In this document: positions 9,102 to 18,334 of the stretch, in pieces
Layout: the number at the start of each line of letters is the position of its first letter
How positions within the stretch are numbered: position 1 is the stretch's first letter
DNA from: Massilia niastensis DSM 21313
Lineage (GTDB): Bacteria; Pseudomonadota; Gammaproteobacteria; Burkholderiales; Burkholderiaceae_D
Length of the DNA: 64,000 bases
Direction: 5' to 3'
Assembly: GCF_000382345.1 (NCBI RefSeq)
Contig: NZ_KB908085.1
Location: forward strand, 62,001 to 126,000
Position numbers and translations under genes: made by a program
The notes under the pieces: generated by a model
Databases searched by the model: none
Told to the model about the DNA's origin: nothing
The model's input: only the letters and a program-made list of their open reading frames with translations

Positions 9102-9518
9102 TCAGCGCCGCCTGCGTTCCAGCAGTTCGTAGATGCCCATGCCCGCCACCATGGCCCCGAAGAACAGCAGCGGTTTCATTCCGCCCAGCGCCACCGAGAC
9201 CAGGGCCGGCCCCGGGCAATAGCCGGCCAGGCCCCAGCCCACGCCGAACACCACGCTGCCGAGCACCAGGCGGCGGTCGATGGCCGAGGAGGCCGGCAAT
9301 TGCGGCGCTGCGCCCAGCAGGGTGCGGCGGCGCCGCACGACGAAGGCGTAGGCCGGCGTGGCCACCAGCAGGGCGCCGCCCATCACGAACAGGAGCGACG
9401 GATCCCAGGCCCCCGCCAGGTCGAGGAAGGCCAGCACCTTGGCCGGATTGGCCAGGCCGGACAGCAGCAGGCCGGCGCCGAACACCAGTCCGGCCAGCAG
9501 GGCGGTGAGCAGGCTCAT
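9102..9518 (-). CDS. DUF6691 / YeeE-YedE half-transporter, second component
   Basis: 138 residues, four predicted membrane helices, with the conserved GLANPAKVLAF near residue 21 and the cysteine motif GYCPGPAL (Cys101). Related YeeE/TsuA proteins import thiosulfate using membrane-embedded cysteines. The start overlaps the stop of the preceding gene by 4 bp (ATGA), so the two are translationally coupled and probably form one transporter split over two chains. Confidence 0.85.
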   Translation of the reverse strand: MSLLTALLAGLVFGAGLLLSGLANPAKVLAFLDLAGAWDPSLLFVMGGALLVATPAYAFVVRRRRTLLGAAPQLPASSAIDRRLVLGSVVFGVGWGLAGYCPGPALVSVALGGMKPLLFFGAMVAGMGIYELLERRRR

Positions 9519-9958
9519 GGCGCGGCCAGCCCGGCGACGTGGCGCAGCAGGAACACGCTGGCGAAGCCGGTCGCCATGAAGGCGGCGGTGGCGGCCAGCG
9601 AGCGCGGCGAGCGGCGCGCCAGGCCGCAGATCCCGTGGCCGCTGGTGCAGCCGGAGGCGTAGCGGGTGCCGACGCCGACCAGCAGGCCCGCCAGCAGCAG
9701 GGCCGGCACGCTCGCCGCCACCTCGGCCGCCGGCAGCGGCGCCAGCAGCGCCCAGCCGAGCGGCGCGGCCAGCATGCCGGCGATGAAGGCCAGGCGCCAG
9801 CCGGTGTCGCCGCGCACCGGGCGCAGCAGGCCGCCGAGGATGCCGCTGATGCCCGCGATGCGCCCGTTCAGCAGCAGGAAGGCGGCGCTCGCCAGGCCGA
9901 TCAGCAGCCCTCCGGCCAGGGAAGTCCAGGGAGTGAAATGGTTCCAGTCGATGCTCAT
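9515..9958 (-). CDS. YeeE/YedE family half-transporter, first component
   Basis: 147 residues, four predicted helices and the family motif SGCTSGHGICGLARRS with Cys104 and Cys111. Family knowledge (TsuA, YeeE) points to thiosulfate or another sulfur species as the cargo. Start MSIDWNHFTPW at 9958 is chosen over an 11-codon extension that carries no conserved residues. No sulfurtransferase or ArsR-type regulator gene lies beside the pair here, which often accompanies it elsewhere. Confidence 0.87.
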   Translation of the reverse strand: MSIDWNHFTPWTSLAGGLLIGLASAAFLLLNGRIAGISGILGGLLRPVRGDTGWRLAFIAGMLAAPLGWALLAPLPAAEVAASVPALLLAGLLVGVGTRYASGCTSGHGICGLARRSPRSLAATAAFMATGFASVFLLRHVAGLAAP

Positions 9959-10024
9959 GGCCCCTCCACGTGGCGGCAGTGCACGAAGCATAGTTGTAGC
10001 ACCGCCGGCGCTCGAGAGCCAGTC

Positions 10025-10321
10025 CTAGCGCCGCTGTTTCTTGCTGTTCGAGGTGAAGGTGCGGGTATGGAAGCCCGGCGGCTTGTTCGCCACCCAGGCG
10101 ATGAAGGCCTGGATGTCCTCGTGCGCGCGCAAGGCTTCCCAGGTATGGTATGAATGATGCAACTCGCGCTCCGACAATGTCGAGTGGATCTTGCGGTGGC
10201 AAATCTTGTGGATCGGGAACTGTTCCTTGCCTTTGTAGGTTTTCGGAATCAGGTGATGGCGGTCGATGTTCACCGTTCCCAGAACGCGCCCGCACAGCGG
10301 ACAGGTTTCCTCCTCGGACAC
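10025..10321 (-). CDS. Small HNH-endonuclease-fold protein
   Basis: 98 residues from a GTG start at 10321. A CPLCGR zinc-knuckle pair, the DRHHLIPKTYKGKE core and CHRKIH form a compact HNH motif, followed by a conserved tail (WEALRAHEDIQAFIAWVANKPP). The GTG is chosen because AGGAG sits 5 bp ahead; upstream ATG codons lack a ribosome site and add unconserved residues. Stand-alone HNH proteins of this size are common and mostly uncharacterised. It is not part of an intron, phage or restriction cluster here. Confidence 0.8.
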   Translation of the reverse strand: MSEEETCPLCGRVLGTVNIDRHHLIPKTYKGKEQFPIHKICHRKIHSTLSERELHHSYHTWEALRAHEDIQAFIAWVANKPPGFHTRTFTSNSKKQRR

Positions 10322-10508
10322 GATTGCTCCTGCGAATGACGGCATGTATCCCATATGGCGCCGTAGACGGACCTTGCAAGAGCATGTCGTCAATACATAG
10401 CACGGAAACATTATTCCCGACACATTTTACAAATGCATGGTGTAGAATTAATGCTTACCTTTTTGCAATACCCTTGGTGGGACCAGCCCTGAAAGCGACG
10501 CCGTTGCA

Positions 10509-12152
10509 ATGATCGAAGACGACTCCACCGCTTGTTCCGTGCTGTTGATCGACGATGAGTCCTTTGCCCAGGACATCATCGCCCATGGCTTGCAAGGCTG
10601 TACCGGCCACACGCTGTGCTATGAATCGAGCGCCCCCCGTGCGGTCGAGGTGGCGCGCGCGGTGAAGGCGACCGTGGTGCTGGTCGACCTGCGCATGCCC
10701 GACCTCGACGGCTTCGAGGTCACCGCGCTGCTGCGCGCCCATCCCGAGACCGCGGACGTGCCGGTCATCCTGCTGTCTTCCGAAGACGATCCCGACATCA
10801 AGGCCAAGGCCTTCGCCGTGGGCGCCAACGACTACCTGGTCAAGTGGCCCGACCCGCGCGAACTGGTGGCGCGGGTGCGCTACCACAGCGGCGCCTGCGT
10901 CGCGCGGCGCCAGCGCGACGCGGCCTTCGCCTCGCTGCGCCTGAGCCAGGAACAGCTGGCCGCGAGCCAGTCGGCGCTGCACCAGGCGCAGAAGATGGAA
11001 GCGATCGGCCAGCTGACCGGCGGCGTGGCGCACGACTTCAACAACGTCCTCCAGATCATCGGCGGCAACCTCCAGCTGCTCAAGCTGGTCGGCGGCCTGC
11101 ACGACGCCGCGCGCATCCGCGTCGAGATGGCGCTGGCGGGCGTCGAGCGCGGCGCCAAGCTGGCCTCGCACCTGCTCGCGTTCGCGCGCCGCCAGCCGCT
11201 GCAGTCGGTGGTCATCGACCTCGGCCACCTGCTGCGCGAGATGGACGACATGATGCGGCGCGTGCTCGGACCGAGCGCGCGCATCGTCACCGAGATCGAG
11301 CCGGGCCTGGGCCGCACCATGGTCGATCCGAACCAGCTCAACAACGTGCTGCTGAACCTGGCCATCAACGCGCGCGACGCCATGGCCGGCGGCGGCACCC
11401 TCACGATCAGCGCGCGGAACGCCGGCGCCGGCAGCGCGCTGCCGCCCGAGGTCTCGCAAGGCGACTATGTGCTGATCGAGGTGGCCGACACCGGCAAGGG
11501 CATGCCGCCCGAGGTCGTGCTGCGCGCCTTCGAGCCCTTCTTCACCACCAAGCCGACCGGGCAGGGCACCGGCCTGGGCCTGTCGATGGCCTATGGCTTC
11601 GTCAAGCAGTCCGGCGGCGAGATCCTGCTGAGCAGCGAGGTCGGGCGCGGCACCAGCGTCCGCATCTACCTGCCGCGCTGCGAGGCCGCGCCGAGCGTCG
11701 CCGAGCCGCTGCAGCCCATGCCGCTCAGCGGCGGCCTGGAGACCATCCTGGTGGTCGAGGACGAGGACGAGGTGCGCTCGTCGACCTGCGGCATCCTGTC
11801 GGCGCTCGGCTACGAGGTGCTGGAAGCGGCCGATGCGTCGGGGGCGGCCGAGATCATCGAGGGCGGCCGCCATGTCGACCTGGTGTTCACCGACGTGATC
11901 ATGCCGGGACCGGTCAGCAGCCTGCAGCTGGGCGAGATCGTGCGCGAGCGCCTGCCCGAGTGCCAGATCCTGTACACCTCGGGCTATGCGGAAGGCGTGC
12001 TGGCGCACGAGGGCAAGCTGGACGCCTCGGTCCACCTGCTGCAGAAACCCTACCACCCGGATGCGCTCAGCGCGCGCATCCGCCACCTGCTGCGGCGCAC
12101 CCGCCGGGCGCCGGGGCGGGCGGCTTCCCAGGCTCAGCTGGGCTTGACGTAG
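10509..12152 (+). CDS. Hybrid sensor histidine kinase, REC-HisKA-HATPase-REC
   Basis: 547 residues, soluble. Receiver 1 (about 10-125) has the acidic pair D15/D16, phospho-acceptor D60 and K112. A short coiled linker leads to HisKA with His175 in GGVAHDFNN, then the ATPase with N box (275-292), DTGKGMP (327-333) and GQGTGLGLS (351-359). Receiver 2 (about 411-535) has phospho-acceptor D462. With no sensor of its own, it is probably driven by another kinase through receiver 1. Its 3' end overlaps the convergent response-regulator gene by 19 bp. The neighbouring phytochrome and Rcp1-like regulator suggest a shared light pathway. Confidence 0.9.
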   Translation: MIEDDSTACSVLLIDDESFAQDIIAHGLQGCTGHTLCYESSAPRAVEVARAVKATVVLVDLRMPDLDGFEVTALLRAHPETADVPVILLSSEDDPDIKAKAFAVGANDYLVKWPDPRELVARVRYHSGACVARRQRDAAFASLRLSQEQLAASQSALHQAQKMEAIGQLTGGVAHDFNNVLQIIGGNLQLLKLVGGLHDAARIRVEMALAGVERGAKLASHLLAFARRQPLQSVVIDLGHLLREMDDMMRRVLGPSARIVTEIEPGLGRTMVDPNQLNNVLLNLAINARDAMAGGGTLTISARNAGAGSALPPEVSQGDYVLIEVADTGKGMPPEVVLRAFEPFFTTKPTGQGTGLGLSMAYGFVKQSGGEILLSSEVGRGTSVRIYLPRCEAAPSVAEPLQPMPLSGGLETILVVEDEDEVRSSTCGILSALGYEVLEAADASGAAEIIEGGRHVDLVFTDVIMPGPVSSLQLGEIVRERLPECQILYTSGYAEGVLAHEGKLDASVHLLQKPYHPDALSARIRHLLRRTRRAPGRAASQAQLGLT

Positions 12153-12589
12153 CGGCGCGAGCCTGGCGGCGGTTCGTTCAGCACCGCCCAGAAGATGCCG
12201 AGGTCGGAGATCGCGCGCACGAATTCGGTGAAATCCACGGGCTTGACCACATAGGCGTTCACCCCGAGTTCGTAGCTGCGGATCAGGTCCTGTTCTTCCT
12301 TCGACGAGGTCAGCATGACGACCGGGACCGGCTTCAGGCTCTCGGTCTGGCGGATTTCCTTGAGCACCTCCAGGCCGTCGACCTTGGGCAGCTTCAGGTC
12401 GAGCAGGATCACGGCCGGGTTGCCGACCGCGCGCCTGGCATACTCGCCGCGGCGGTGCAGGTAGTCGAGCGCCTCGGCGCCGTCGCGCACCACGACAACC
12501 TCGTTCGCGAGCTGGCTTTTCGCCAGCGCGATGAGGGTCAGCTCGAGGTCGTTCGGGTTGTCTTCCACCAGCAGGATGGGCTTGAGCAT
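12134..12589 (-). CDS. Rcp1-like single-domain response regulator
   Basis: 151 residues, one CheY-like receiver: LLVEDNPNDLEL acidic pocket, LLDLKLPKVDGLEVL with the phospho-acceptor Asp near residue 63, and the VKPVDF lysine. The NPNDLEL start and the extended beta4-alpha4 region are typical of response regulators partnered with bacteriophytochromes (Rcp1 family). It lies 9 bp downstream of the phytochrome kinase on the same strand, so it is very likely co-transcribed and its phosphotransfer partner. Confidence 0.9.
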   Translation of the reverse strand: MLKPILLVEDNPNDLELTLIALAKSQLANEVVVVRDGAEALDYLHRRGEYARRAVGNPAVILLDLKLPKVDGLEVLKEIRQTESLKPVPVVMLTSSKEEQDLIRSYELGVNAYVVKPVDFTEFVRAISDLGIFWAVLNEPPPGSRRYVKPS

Positions 12590-12598
12590 GATGCGGCC

Positions 12599-14842
12599 TT
12601 AAGGGGTTGGGAGTTGTTTCGGGATACTGAAGGAGAAGGTCGCGCCTTCGCCCTGGACGGAGTCGGCCCAGGCGCGGCCGTTGTGGCGCTCGACGATGCG
12701 GCGCACGTTGGCCAGGCCGATGCCGGTGCCCTGGAAGTCTTCCATCCGGTGCAGGCGCTGGAACACGCCGAACAGCTTGTGCACGTAGTCCATGTTGAAG
12801 CCGGCGCCGTTGTCGGCCACGTGGAACACGGTGTCGGTGCCGGTGTCCTCGAAGGTGATGCGGATCACGGCCGGGTCGCGCTGGCTGGTGAACTTGACCG
12901 CGTTCGACAGCAGGTTGTACACCGCCAGGTGCAGGAAGCTGGGATCGGCATGGACCGTGGGCAGGGCGTCGATGTGCCAGTCCACGTTGCGGTCGCGCAT
13001 GTCGATGGCCAGCTTGTCGATGCAGGCCGAGACCAGTTCGGCCATGTCGACCGTGGTCGGGCGCAGGGCCGCGCGGCCCATCTGCGAGAACGACAGCAGG
13101 TCGTCGACCAGCTTGCCGGCCAGGCGCGCCGATTCCTTGATGTTCTTCAGGAAGCGCTGGCGGCGGCCGGCGTCCTCGGCGCCGTCCGACTCGAGCAGGA
13201 GGTCGGAAAAGCCGACGATATGGCGCAGCGGCGCGCGCAGGTCGTGCGAGACCGAGTACGAGAAGGCTTCCAGTTCCTTGTTGGCGCGTCCCAGCTCCTC
13301 GGCCAGTTCGGCCATCTGCTCGGCGCGCTCGAGGGCGATGCCCAGCAGGGCGCTGCGGAACTCGGTCGTCAGCTCGATCTCGGCGCTGTGCCAGGGCAGG
13401 CTGTGGCCGTGGATGGTCTCGCGCCAGGCGGCGAAGCTCTGGCGCGGCGACAGCTGCGTCGGCGCGTCCGGCGACGCCTGCTTTTCGTACGGGTTGCCGG
13501 CCCACTCGACGGTCCGCACCAGCTCCGGGCGGAACCACAGCAGGTAGTGCTTGTGGATGCGCGAGATCGGCAGCGCCAGCAGGCCGCTGGCGTTGCGGAC
13601 CAGGTCGCGCGCCGGCGGATACAAGGACGCCAGGTGGCTGGTGTGGAATACCTCGGTGTGGCCCTGCACCGCGAGCCAGGTGGAGAGGTCGCGGATCGCC
13701 TGCTCGTCGGGCGTGTCGCCGTAGCCGAGGATGCGGTCGTCGGCGACGATCGCGACCCCGCCCGCGCGCGCGAAGCGCAGCAGCTCGGGGAACACGCCGC
13801 TCATGTTTTCCAGGAAGTCGCTGCCCTTGGTCAGGTGGCCGAGCAATTCGACCATCACGCGCCGCACCTCGAGGCGGAACTGCAGTTCGCGCGCGTCCTC
13901 GCGCGACTCGATGCACAGCGCCAGGATCTGGCCCAGCTGCTCGCAGGCGGTGCGCTTCTCGACCGGCACCGGGCAGGGCGTGGCGTTATGGCAGGAGACC
14001 AGGCCCCACAGCTTGCCCTTGACGACCAGCGACACCGACATCGAGGCCAGGGTGCCCATGTTGCGCATGTATTGCAGGTGCACCGGCGAGACGCTGCGCA
14101 GGGCGGCGAACGACAGGTCGTTGGCGGCGCCGGTCGCGGGATTGCGCGGCGGCACCAGCGCGGAAGGGTGGTAGTTCGCGTCCTGGATCAGGCGGATCGG
14201 CGACAGCGTGTACAGTTCGCGCGCCTGGGCCGGGATGTCGCTGGCCGGGAACGACTGGCCGAGGTAGGAGTGGTAGCCTTCGGCCTTCGATTCGGCCACC
14301 ACGCGGCCGTGGCCGTCCGGGTCGAACTGGTAGATCATCACGCGGCCGAAGCCGGTGACCGCGCGCACGTGGCGCGCCGCCACGTCGGTCAGGGCCGGGA
14401 TCGAGGCATGCTCATTGACCTTGGCCAGGAAGTCGCTGATCAAGGGGTACAGGTGGCGGAAGTCGGCCGGCTGCGGACGGTCGACCCGCTCGAACTCGGC
14501 GATGACCAGCTTGTCCCAGGCGTGGCCGAGGACGTCGAAATGGCGGCCGTTTTCCAGGGTCACGGTGCCCAGGTAGAGCGGGCGCGATCCCAGCGCGCCG
14601 CCGCCCAGTTCCGGCGCCAGGCGCGCATGCGCGGCCGCGCCCAGGACGCTCGCCAGCGGCCGGCCCAGCACCTGGGCCACGGCGCAGCCGGTCCAGTCTT
14701 CCAGGTTGGCGCTGGCCTGCAGCACCTCGAGCGCGGGCGACAGGGTCAGCATGAAGCCATGCGGCTGGATGCTGCCGGGCGTGCGGATCGGCTCGCGATC
14801 GCAGGAGGAGAGGTCGAGGTCGGCGGGTTGGGCCTGGGTCAT
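12599..14842 (-). CDS. bphP: Bacteriophytochrome histidine kinase
   Basis: 747 residues with the full PAS-GAF-PHY-HisKA-HATPase layout. Cys14 (SSCDREPIRTPGSIQPHG) is the biliverdin attachment site used by bacterial phytochromes. The GAF domain has the DIP motif (Asp202) and conserved His255, the PHY tongue has PRQSF (466-470), HisKA has His533 (YSVSHDLRAPLRH), and the C-terminus has GTGIGLANV. Start MTQAQPADLD is chosen because it places the Cys at the usual position. It senses red/far-red light through biliverdin and signals to the adjacent regulator. No heme oxygenase gene for biliverdin is in the window, so it must lie elsewhere. Confidence 0.95.
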   Translation of the reverse strand: MTQAQPADLDLSSCDREPIRTPGSIQPHGFMLTLSPALEVLQASANLEDWTGCAVAQVLGRPLASVLGAAAHARLAPELGGGALGSRPLYLGTVTLENGRHFDVLGHAWDKLVIAEFERVDRPQPADFRHLYPLISDFLAKVNEHASIPALTDVAARHVRAVTGFGRVMIYQFDPDGHGRVVAESKAEGYHSYLGQSFPASDIPAQARELYTLSPIRLIQDANYHPSALVPPRNPATGAANDLSFAALRSVSPVHLQYMRNMGTLASMSVSLVVKGKLWGLVSCHNATPCPVPVEKRTACEQLGQILALCIESREDARELQFRLEVRRVMVELLGHLTKGSDFLENMSGVFPELLRFARAGGVAIVADDRILGYGDTPDEQAIRDLSTWLAVQGHTEVFHTSHLASLYPPARDLVRNASGLLALPISRIHKHYLLWFRPELVRTVEWAGNPYEKQASPDAPTQLSPRQSFAAWRETIHGHSLPWHSAEIELTTEFRSALLGIALERAEQMAELAEELGRANKELEAFSYSVSHDLRAPLRHIVGFSDLLLESDGAEDAGRRQRFLKNIKESARLAGKLVDDLLSFSQMGRAALRPTTVDMAELVSACIDKLAIDMRDRNVDWHIDALPTVHADPSFLHLAVYNLLSNAVKFTSQRDPAVIRITFEDTGTDTVFHVADNGAGFNMDYVHKLFGVFQRLHRMEDFQGTGIGLANVRRIVERHNGRAWADSVQGEGATFSFSIPKQLPTP

Positions 14843-15030
14843 GTGCTCTTGGTGAGACGCGAAATAACAGGCAAGTATTGTAACGGAAACGCCACCCGGC
14901 AATTCACACCCTGCCATTTTCACAACAGCCGAGGCGCCGGCCTGGCTCAACAGGGCGGGGTCTTATTGCTGGGCAGATGTATGATAGGATGATTTTTTGG
15001 CCCCCCAGTATTTCAGGAAGCGCAAGGCCC

Positions 15031-16938
15031 ATGGACTCTTCTTTACCAGCAAGGCAGGAACTGACCGGCGAACTGCGGTTTCAGTATCTGATCGCTGGCA
15101 TCAGCGATTACGCGATCTACATGCTCGACCCGCAGGGCTACGTCAACAGCTGGAATGCGGGCGCCCAGCGCTTCAAGGGCTATGTCGAACAGGAGATCCT
15201 GCACCAGCACTTCTCGCGCTTCTACACTCCCGAAGACCAGGCCAGCGGCCTGCCGGCGCGCGCGCTGGCCGAGGCCCTCGAGCAGGGCAAGTTCGAGGCC
15301 GAAGGCTGGCGGGTGCGCAAGGACGGCACCCGCTTCTGGGCCCACGTCGTCATCGATCCGATCTACGACGAGCACCGCACGCTGCTGGGCTACGCCAAGA
15401 TCACGCGCGACGTCACCCAGCGCAAGCTGGCCGAGGATGCGCTGCGCGACAGCGAGCAGCGCTTCCGCCTGCTGGTGCAGGGCGTGACCGACTACGCGAT
15501 CTACATGCTGTCGCCGGAAGGCGTGGTGTCGAACTGGAACGTGGGCGCCGAACGCATCAAGGGCTACACCTACGACGAGATCGTCGGCCAGCATTTCTCG
15601 CGCTTCTACACCGACGAGGACCGCCTGGCCGGCGTGCCGGCGCGCGCGCTCGGCACCGCGGGCGTCGTCGGCCGCTACGAGGCCGAAGGCTGGCGCATGC
15701 GCAAGGACGGCACCCGCTTCTGGGCCCACGTCATCATCGACGCGATCCGCGGCGATGACGGCGAGCTGCTCGGCTTTGCCAAGATCACGCGCGACCTGAC
15801 CGAGAAGAAGGCGGCGGCCGACGAACTGGCGAAGACGCAGGCGGCGCTGTTCCAGGCGCAGAAGATGGAATCGATCGGCCAGCTGACCGGCGGCATCGCG
15901 CACGACTTCAACAACCTGCTGTCGGTGCTGGCCAGCGGCCTGGAAGTGCTGAACATGAGCCGCCCGGGCGGGACCGACGCCAAGACGATCGACAGCATGC
16001 GGCGCGCGATCGACCGCGGCGCCACCCTGACCCAGCAGCTGCTGGCGTTCGCGCGCCAGCAGCCGCTGCAGCCCGAGACCCGCAACGTCAACCGCCTGAT
16101 CAGCGGTTTCGAGTCGGTGCTGCGGCGCGCGGTCAACACGGCGATCCGGTTCGAGCTCAGGCTCGATCCGCAGGTGCGCAACACGGTGATCGACGCGGCG
16201 CGCTTCGAGTCGGCGCTGCTGAACCTGGTGGTCAACGCGCGCGACGCCATGCCCGACGGCGGCCGCATCGAAGTCTCGACCGCCAACGTAAAACTGGCCG
16301 CCGGCGACGCCGGCACCGCGCCGCCGGGCGAGTACGTGTGCATGACCGTGACCGACAGCGGCACCGGCATGCCGCCGGACGTCGCGGCGCGCGCCTTCGA
16401 GCCGTTCTTCACCACCAAGGAAGTCGGCAAGGGCACCGGGCTGGGGCTGTCGCAGGTGTATGGCTTCATCAAGCAGTCGGGCGGCGAAGTCACGATCCGC
16501 AGCGGGGAAGGCGAGGGCACCGCGATCTCGATCTACCTGCCGGCGGTCGCCGCGCACGACCACGACTTCCATCCGGTCCAGACCGAGGCGGTGCTGATCG
16601 TCGAGGACGAACCCGACCTGCTGGACGTCGCCTCGGCGCTGTTCATGAGCATGGGCTACGACGTCATGACCGCCGCCAGCGCCCAGGAGGCGATGAAGGT
16701 GCTGGCCAGCCGCGACGTCGACATCCTGTTCACCGACGTGGTCATGCCGAACGGGATCAACGGCATCGAACTGGCCGCCTACACGCGCGAGAACTACCCG
16801 CACATCAAGGTGATGCTGGCTTCCGGCTATCCGCAGCCGGCCCTCAAGCTGGACCGCAACCGGCTCGGCGAATTCGCCTTCGTCAGCAAGCCCTACCGCC
16901 TGTCGGACCTGGCGCGCAGCCTGCGCAGCGTGCACTGA
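15031..16938 (+). CDS. Hybrid histidine kinase, PAS-PAS-HisKA-HATPase-REC
   Basis: 635 residues, no membrane segments. Two tandem PAS domains (about 15-130 and 143-258) are close copies: each holds SDYAIYML or TDYAIYML, a RFYT(P/D)ED stretch and EAEGWR.RKDGTRFWAH. HisKA has His291 (GGIAHDFNN), the ATPase has GKGTGLGLS, and a C-terminal receiver has VEDEPDL and LFTDVVMP. Its kinase core is strikingly like that of the REC-kinase-REC hybrid 4 kb away, which suggests duplication. The start with an AGGAAG upstream is preferred over an ATG 18 codons earlier. The PAS ligand is unknown. Confidence 0.9.
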   Translation: MDSSLPARQELTGELRFQYLIAGISDYAIYMLDPQGYVNSWNAGAQRFKGYVEQEILHQHFSRFYTPEDQASGLPARALAEALEQGKFEAEGWRVRKDGTRFWAHVVIDPIYDEHRTLLGYAKITRDVTQRKLAEDALRDSEQRFRLLVQGVTDYAIYMLSPEGVVSNWNVGAERIKGYTYDEIVGQHFSRFYTDEDRLAGVPARALGTAGVVGRYEAEGWRMRKDGTRFWAHVIIDAIRGDDGELLGFAKITRDLTEKKAAADELAKTQAALFQAQKMESIGQLTGGIAHDFNNLLSVLASGLEVLNMSRPGGTDAKTIDSMRRAIDRGATLTQQLLAFARQQPLQPETRNVNRLISGFESVLRRAVNTAIRFELRLDPQVRNTVIDAARFESALLNLVVNARDAMPDGGRIEVSTANVKLAAGDAGTAPPGEYVCMTVTDSGTGMPPDVAARAFEPFFTTKEVGKGTGLGLSQVYGFIKQSGGEVTIRSGEGEGTAISIYLPAVAAHDHDFHPVQTEAVLIVEDEPDLLDVASALFMSMGYDVMTAASAQEAMKVLASRDVDILFTDVVMPNGINGIELAAYTRENYPHIKVMLASGYPQPALKLDRNRLGEFAFVSKPYRLSDLARSLRSVH

Positions 16939-16974
16939 CGGCGCCGCACGTCGGTACGCCGTTGCGTTGAACAG

Positions 16975-18165
16975 TTACAACCCGAAGATGATGTCGCTGA
17001 TCCGCTCGTACAGCGGATCGGCCGACGGCCCCCGGTTCGGCCAGTTCAGGATGTCGAAGTGGTCGTAGCCCGGATAATTCCCGAGGAAATTCCAGGTCCC
17101 GCGCAGCGAGCTGCCGTCGTAGTCGCGCGCCGGGTGGCCCGCGGGCGCGCGCATGCTCACCGTGTTGACCACGCCGTCGTTCGGAAACCAGTCGCTGTCG
17201 ATCCGCACCCGTCCCGGCGCATGCTGGGTGTAGCCGCCGATCCCGTTCTGCAGCAGGGACGGCACGATCCATTCGCCGGCGAAGGACTTGAAGTAGGGGA
17301 TCATGTCCGCGCGCGGATACTGGTGGGACGTGGTCTGGATCGGCGCGATCACGCGGTCGGTGCCGTTGCAGCACCAGCTGCCGGCCTCGGTCGCCAGCGT
17401 GCCCACCGAATAATAATAGACATGCGGGGAGGTGCGCGCCCAGCGGTTGAATTCGCGCGCGCCATCGGGCGCCAGCTCCCAGCGGGCGGCGCGGTTGCCG
17501 AATAGCTCGCGCAGCGGCAGGCGCAGGCTGGGCAGGACCGCAAGCACGGCGTCGCTCAGGGTGGTGCCGTTGTGCGGGGCCGAGATGGTCGTCACGCTGC
17601 GCACCCAGCCGGCCTTCCCGCCGCCGTACAGCTCAGCGCCGCCTTCGTCCTCGGGCGAGCCGTGTTCCAGCAATTCCACCAGGGCGCGGATCGTGGTGCC
17701 GCCCTGGCTGTGGCCGATCAGGTGGATCGGGTGGCGCGCGTCCCATGCGGGATAGAGCGCCAGCGGATAGCCGTGCGGGTTGTTCGCCGGGTCGGCGGCC
17801 CAGCACTTGCCGGGCGGCTTCTGCAGCTGGCCGGGGATGCCCTGGCGCCGCACGTGGGCCGCGCCATAGTCGACGCAGCCGCCCTTGATCTGGGCGTACA
17901 GGTCGGCGGCGCGGTCCCAGTTCGAGTTGATCGGGCCGACGCCCGCCGCGTACACCGTGCGCGGCCCGCGGTAGACGCGCATGTGGGCGGCGATGTCGCC
18001 GTAGCCGCCCCAGTAGCTGAAGCCGCTGCGCTCGAACTCGTCCGGACCGAAGCCGAGGAAGCCGTGCACCAGGATCACAGGATCGTTATTGGCGGCGCCG
18101 ACAGGCAGGCCCAGCGCGGCAAGCGCGAGCAGGGCGGCGGCGCACGTGTGAGAAACGCGCAACAT
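16975..18165 (-). CDS. Secreted triacylglycerol lipase-like esterase
   Basis: 396 residues with a Sec signal peptide ending around GLPVGAANN. The mature part starts with PVILVHGFLGFG (oxyanion loop) and has nucleophile Ser153 in GHSQGG; a C-terminal YDHFDILN supplies the likely catalytic His. Length and the NGTDRVIAP and DGVVNTVSM stretches fit the larger family I lipases rather than small esterases. Four internal cysteines may form disulfides in the exported protein. No dedicated foldase gene lies next to it. It is convergent with the hybrid kinase gene. Confidence 0.85.
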   Translation of the reverse strand: MLRVSHTCAAALLALAALGLPVGAANNDPVILVHGFLGFGPDEFERSGFSYWGGYGDIAAHMRVYRGPRTVYAAGVGPINSNWDRAADLYAQIKGGCVDYGAAHVRRQGIPGQLQKPPGKCWAADPANNPHGYPLALYPAWDARHPIHLIGHSQGGTTIRALVELLEHGSPEDEGGAELYGGGKAGWVRSVTTISAPHNGTTLSDAVLAVLPSLRLPLRELFGNRAARWELAPDGAREFNRWARTSPHVYYYSVGTLATEAGSWCCNGTDRVIAPIQTTSHQYPRADMIPYFKSFAGEWIVPSLLQNGIGGYTQHAPGRVRIDSDWFPNDGVVNTVSMRAPAGHPARDYDGSSLRGTWNFLGNYPGYDHFDILNWPNRGPSADPLYERISDIIFGL

Positions 18166-18334
18166 CTTCCTTCTCCAATCAATGGCATCAGGCACATTGT
18201 CGGAGTTGCCGGGACAGGCCGGTTTGCGCTGGGTCGGACGGCGATGCGACAGCGGTTTTCACGCACGGAAACAGTGCGCGCCAGGCTTGACACGGGCTGC
18301 GCCCCGGCCGCCGCTGGCGGCCGGGGAGGGATCA

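Noticed and set aside
10455..14992. Very long open frames opposite the hybrid kinase and phytochrome genes (1153 and 1382 codons)
   Set aside because: They run antisense to genes with full domain matches and have the low-complexity His/Gln/Val/Ala-rich composition of high-GC shadow frames.
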